In this document: one piece after another, positions 21,300 through 21,314 of the stretch
Position numbering within the stretch: position 1 is the first letter of the stretch
Layout of the letters: each line of letters opens with the position of its first letter
DNA from: an uncultured Alphaproteobacteria bacterium
GTDB taxonomy: Bacteria; Pseudomonadota; Alphaproteobacteria; CAAHEQ01; UBA3637
DNA: 21,314 bases
Assembly (NCBI GenBank): GCA_937935995.1
Contig: CALGXF010000024.1
Location: 1 to 21,314, forward strand
Reading direction: 5' to 3'
Made by a program: the position numbers and the translations under genes
The notes under the pieces: generated by a model
Databases searched by the model: none
What the model saw: only the letters and a program-made list of their open reading frames with translations
Told to the model about the DNA's origin: nothing

Positions 21300-21314
21300 T
21301 TGACAGGTGGGGGG
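21300..21314 (+). promoter_or_regulatory. Start of a second G-tract promoter, cut by window end
   Basis: TTGACA (21300-21305) followed by GGT and at least six G up to the last base. The preceding TGC and the layout match 8077-8100, so a phase-variable promoter reading rightward probably continues outside the window. Confidence 0.5.

Overview
The window looks like a piece of the chromosome of a moderately AT-rich Alphaproteobacterium, probably a host-associated, gut-type lineage. Supporting this are a bacterial Rsm22-family protein, a PtsP-type nitrogen-PTS enzyme I, and a prepilin leader of the GRSMIEML type, which I associate with uncultured gut alphaproteobacteria. The taxonomy is inference. 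Housekeeping genes are interspersed with fast-evolving surface and secreted genes.

Layout. (1) 1-1583: the 3' part of a very cysteine-rich surface protein built of ~24-residue Cys units, ending at a bidirectional terminator. (2) 1610-4084: an unrecognised 305-aa protein, an Rsm22-like protein with a probable Fe-S site, and a NudB-like Nudix hydrolase. (3) 4198-6160 (minus): an operon of an outer-membrane beta-barrel, a lipoprotein and a secreted protein, the last two being tandem paralogues. The barrel gene holds a run of 12 G/C inside the reading frame. (4) 6274-7070: tRNA-Thr and an AT-rich HIT-family gene flanked by near-identical 33-bp direct repeats. (5) 7141-10134: a VirB8-like membrane protein, then a prepilin-like protein fused to EGF-like/Cys-rich modules whose promoter spacer holds a run of 13 G, then a small secreted lectin-like protein. 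(6) 10173-10535 (minus): a mannose-6-phosphate isomerase cupin. (7) 10665-16489: a tightly packed operon of a nitronate monooxygenase/FabK-like enzyme, PtsP, a GlmU lacking its acetyltransferase half, a small membrane protein, glucokinase and a Nudix hydrolase. (8) 16575-16833: tRNA-Asp, its terminator, and a second copy of the tRNA 3' end. (9) 16853-19320: a secreted HExxH zincin-like protein, divergent from a secreted protein with an internally duplicated YCLGYY domain. (10) 19439-20297: an Xre regulator plus membrane-protein pair with a palindromic operator. (11) 20348-21175: fabI. At the right edge (21300-21314) a second TTGACA plus G-run begins, as at 8080-8100.

The most interesting theme is likely phase variation of surface structures. 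Two promoters have G-runs in the -35/-10 spacer, and one outer-membrane protein has an in-frame C12 run. These sit with Cys-rich, pilin-anchored, possibly adhesive proteins. A second hidden layer is an Xre-operator-like dyad repeated inside a strong leftward promoter at 19396-19423, which would transcribe an unannotated RNA or a 28-residue hydrophobic peptide.
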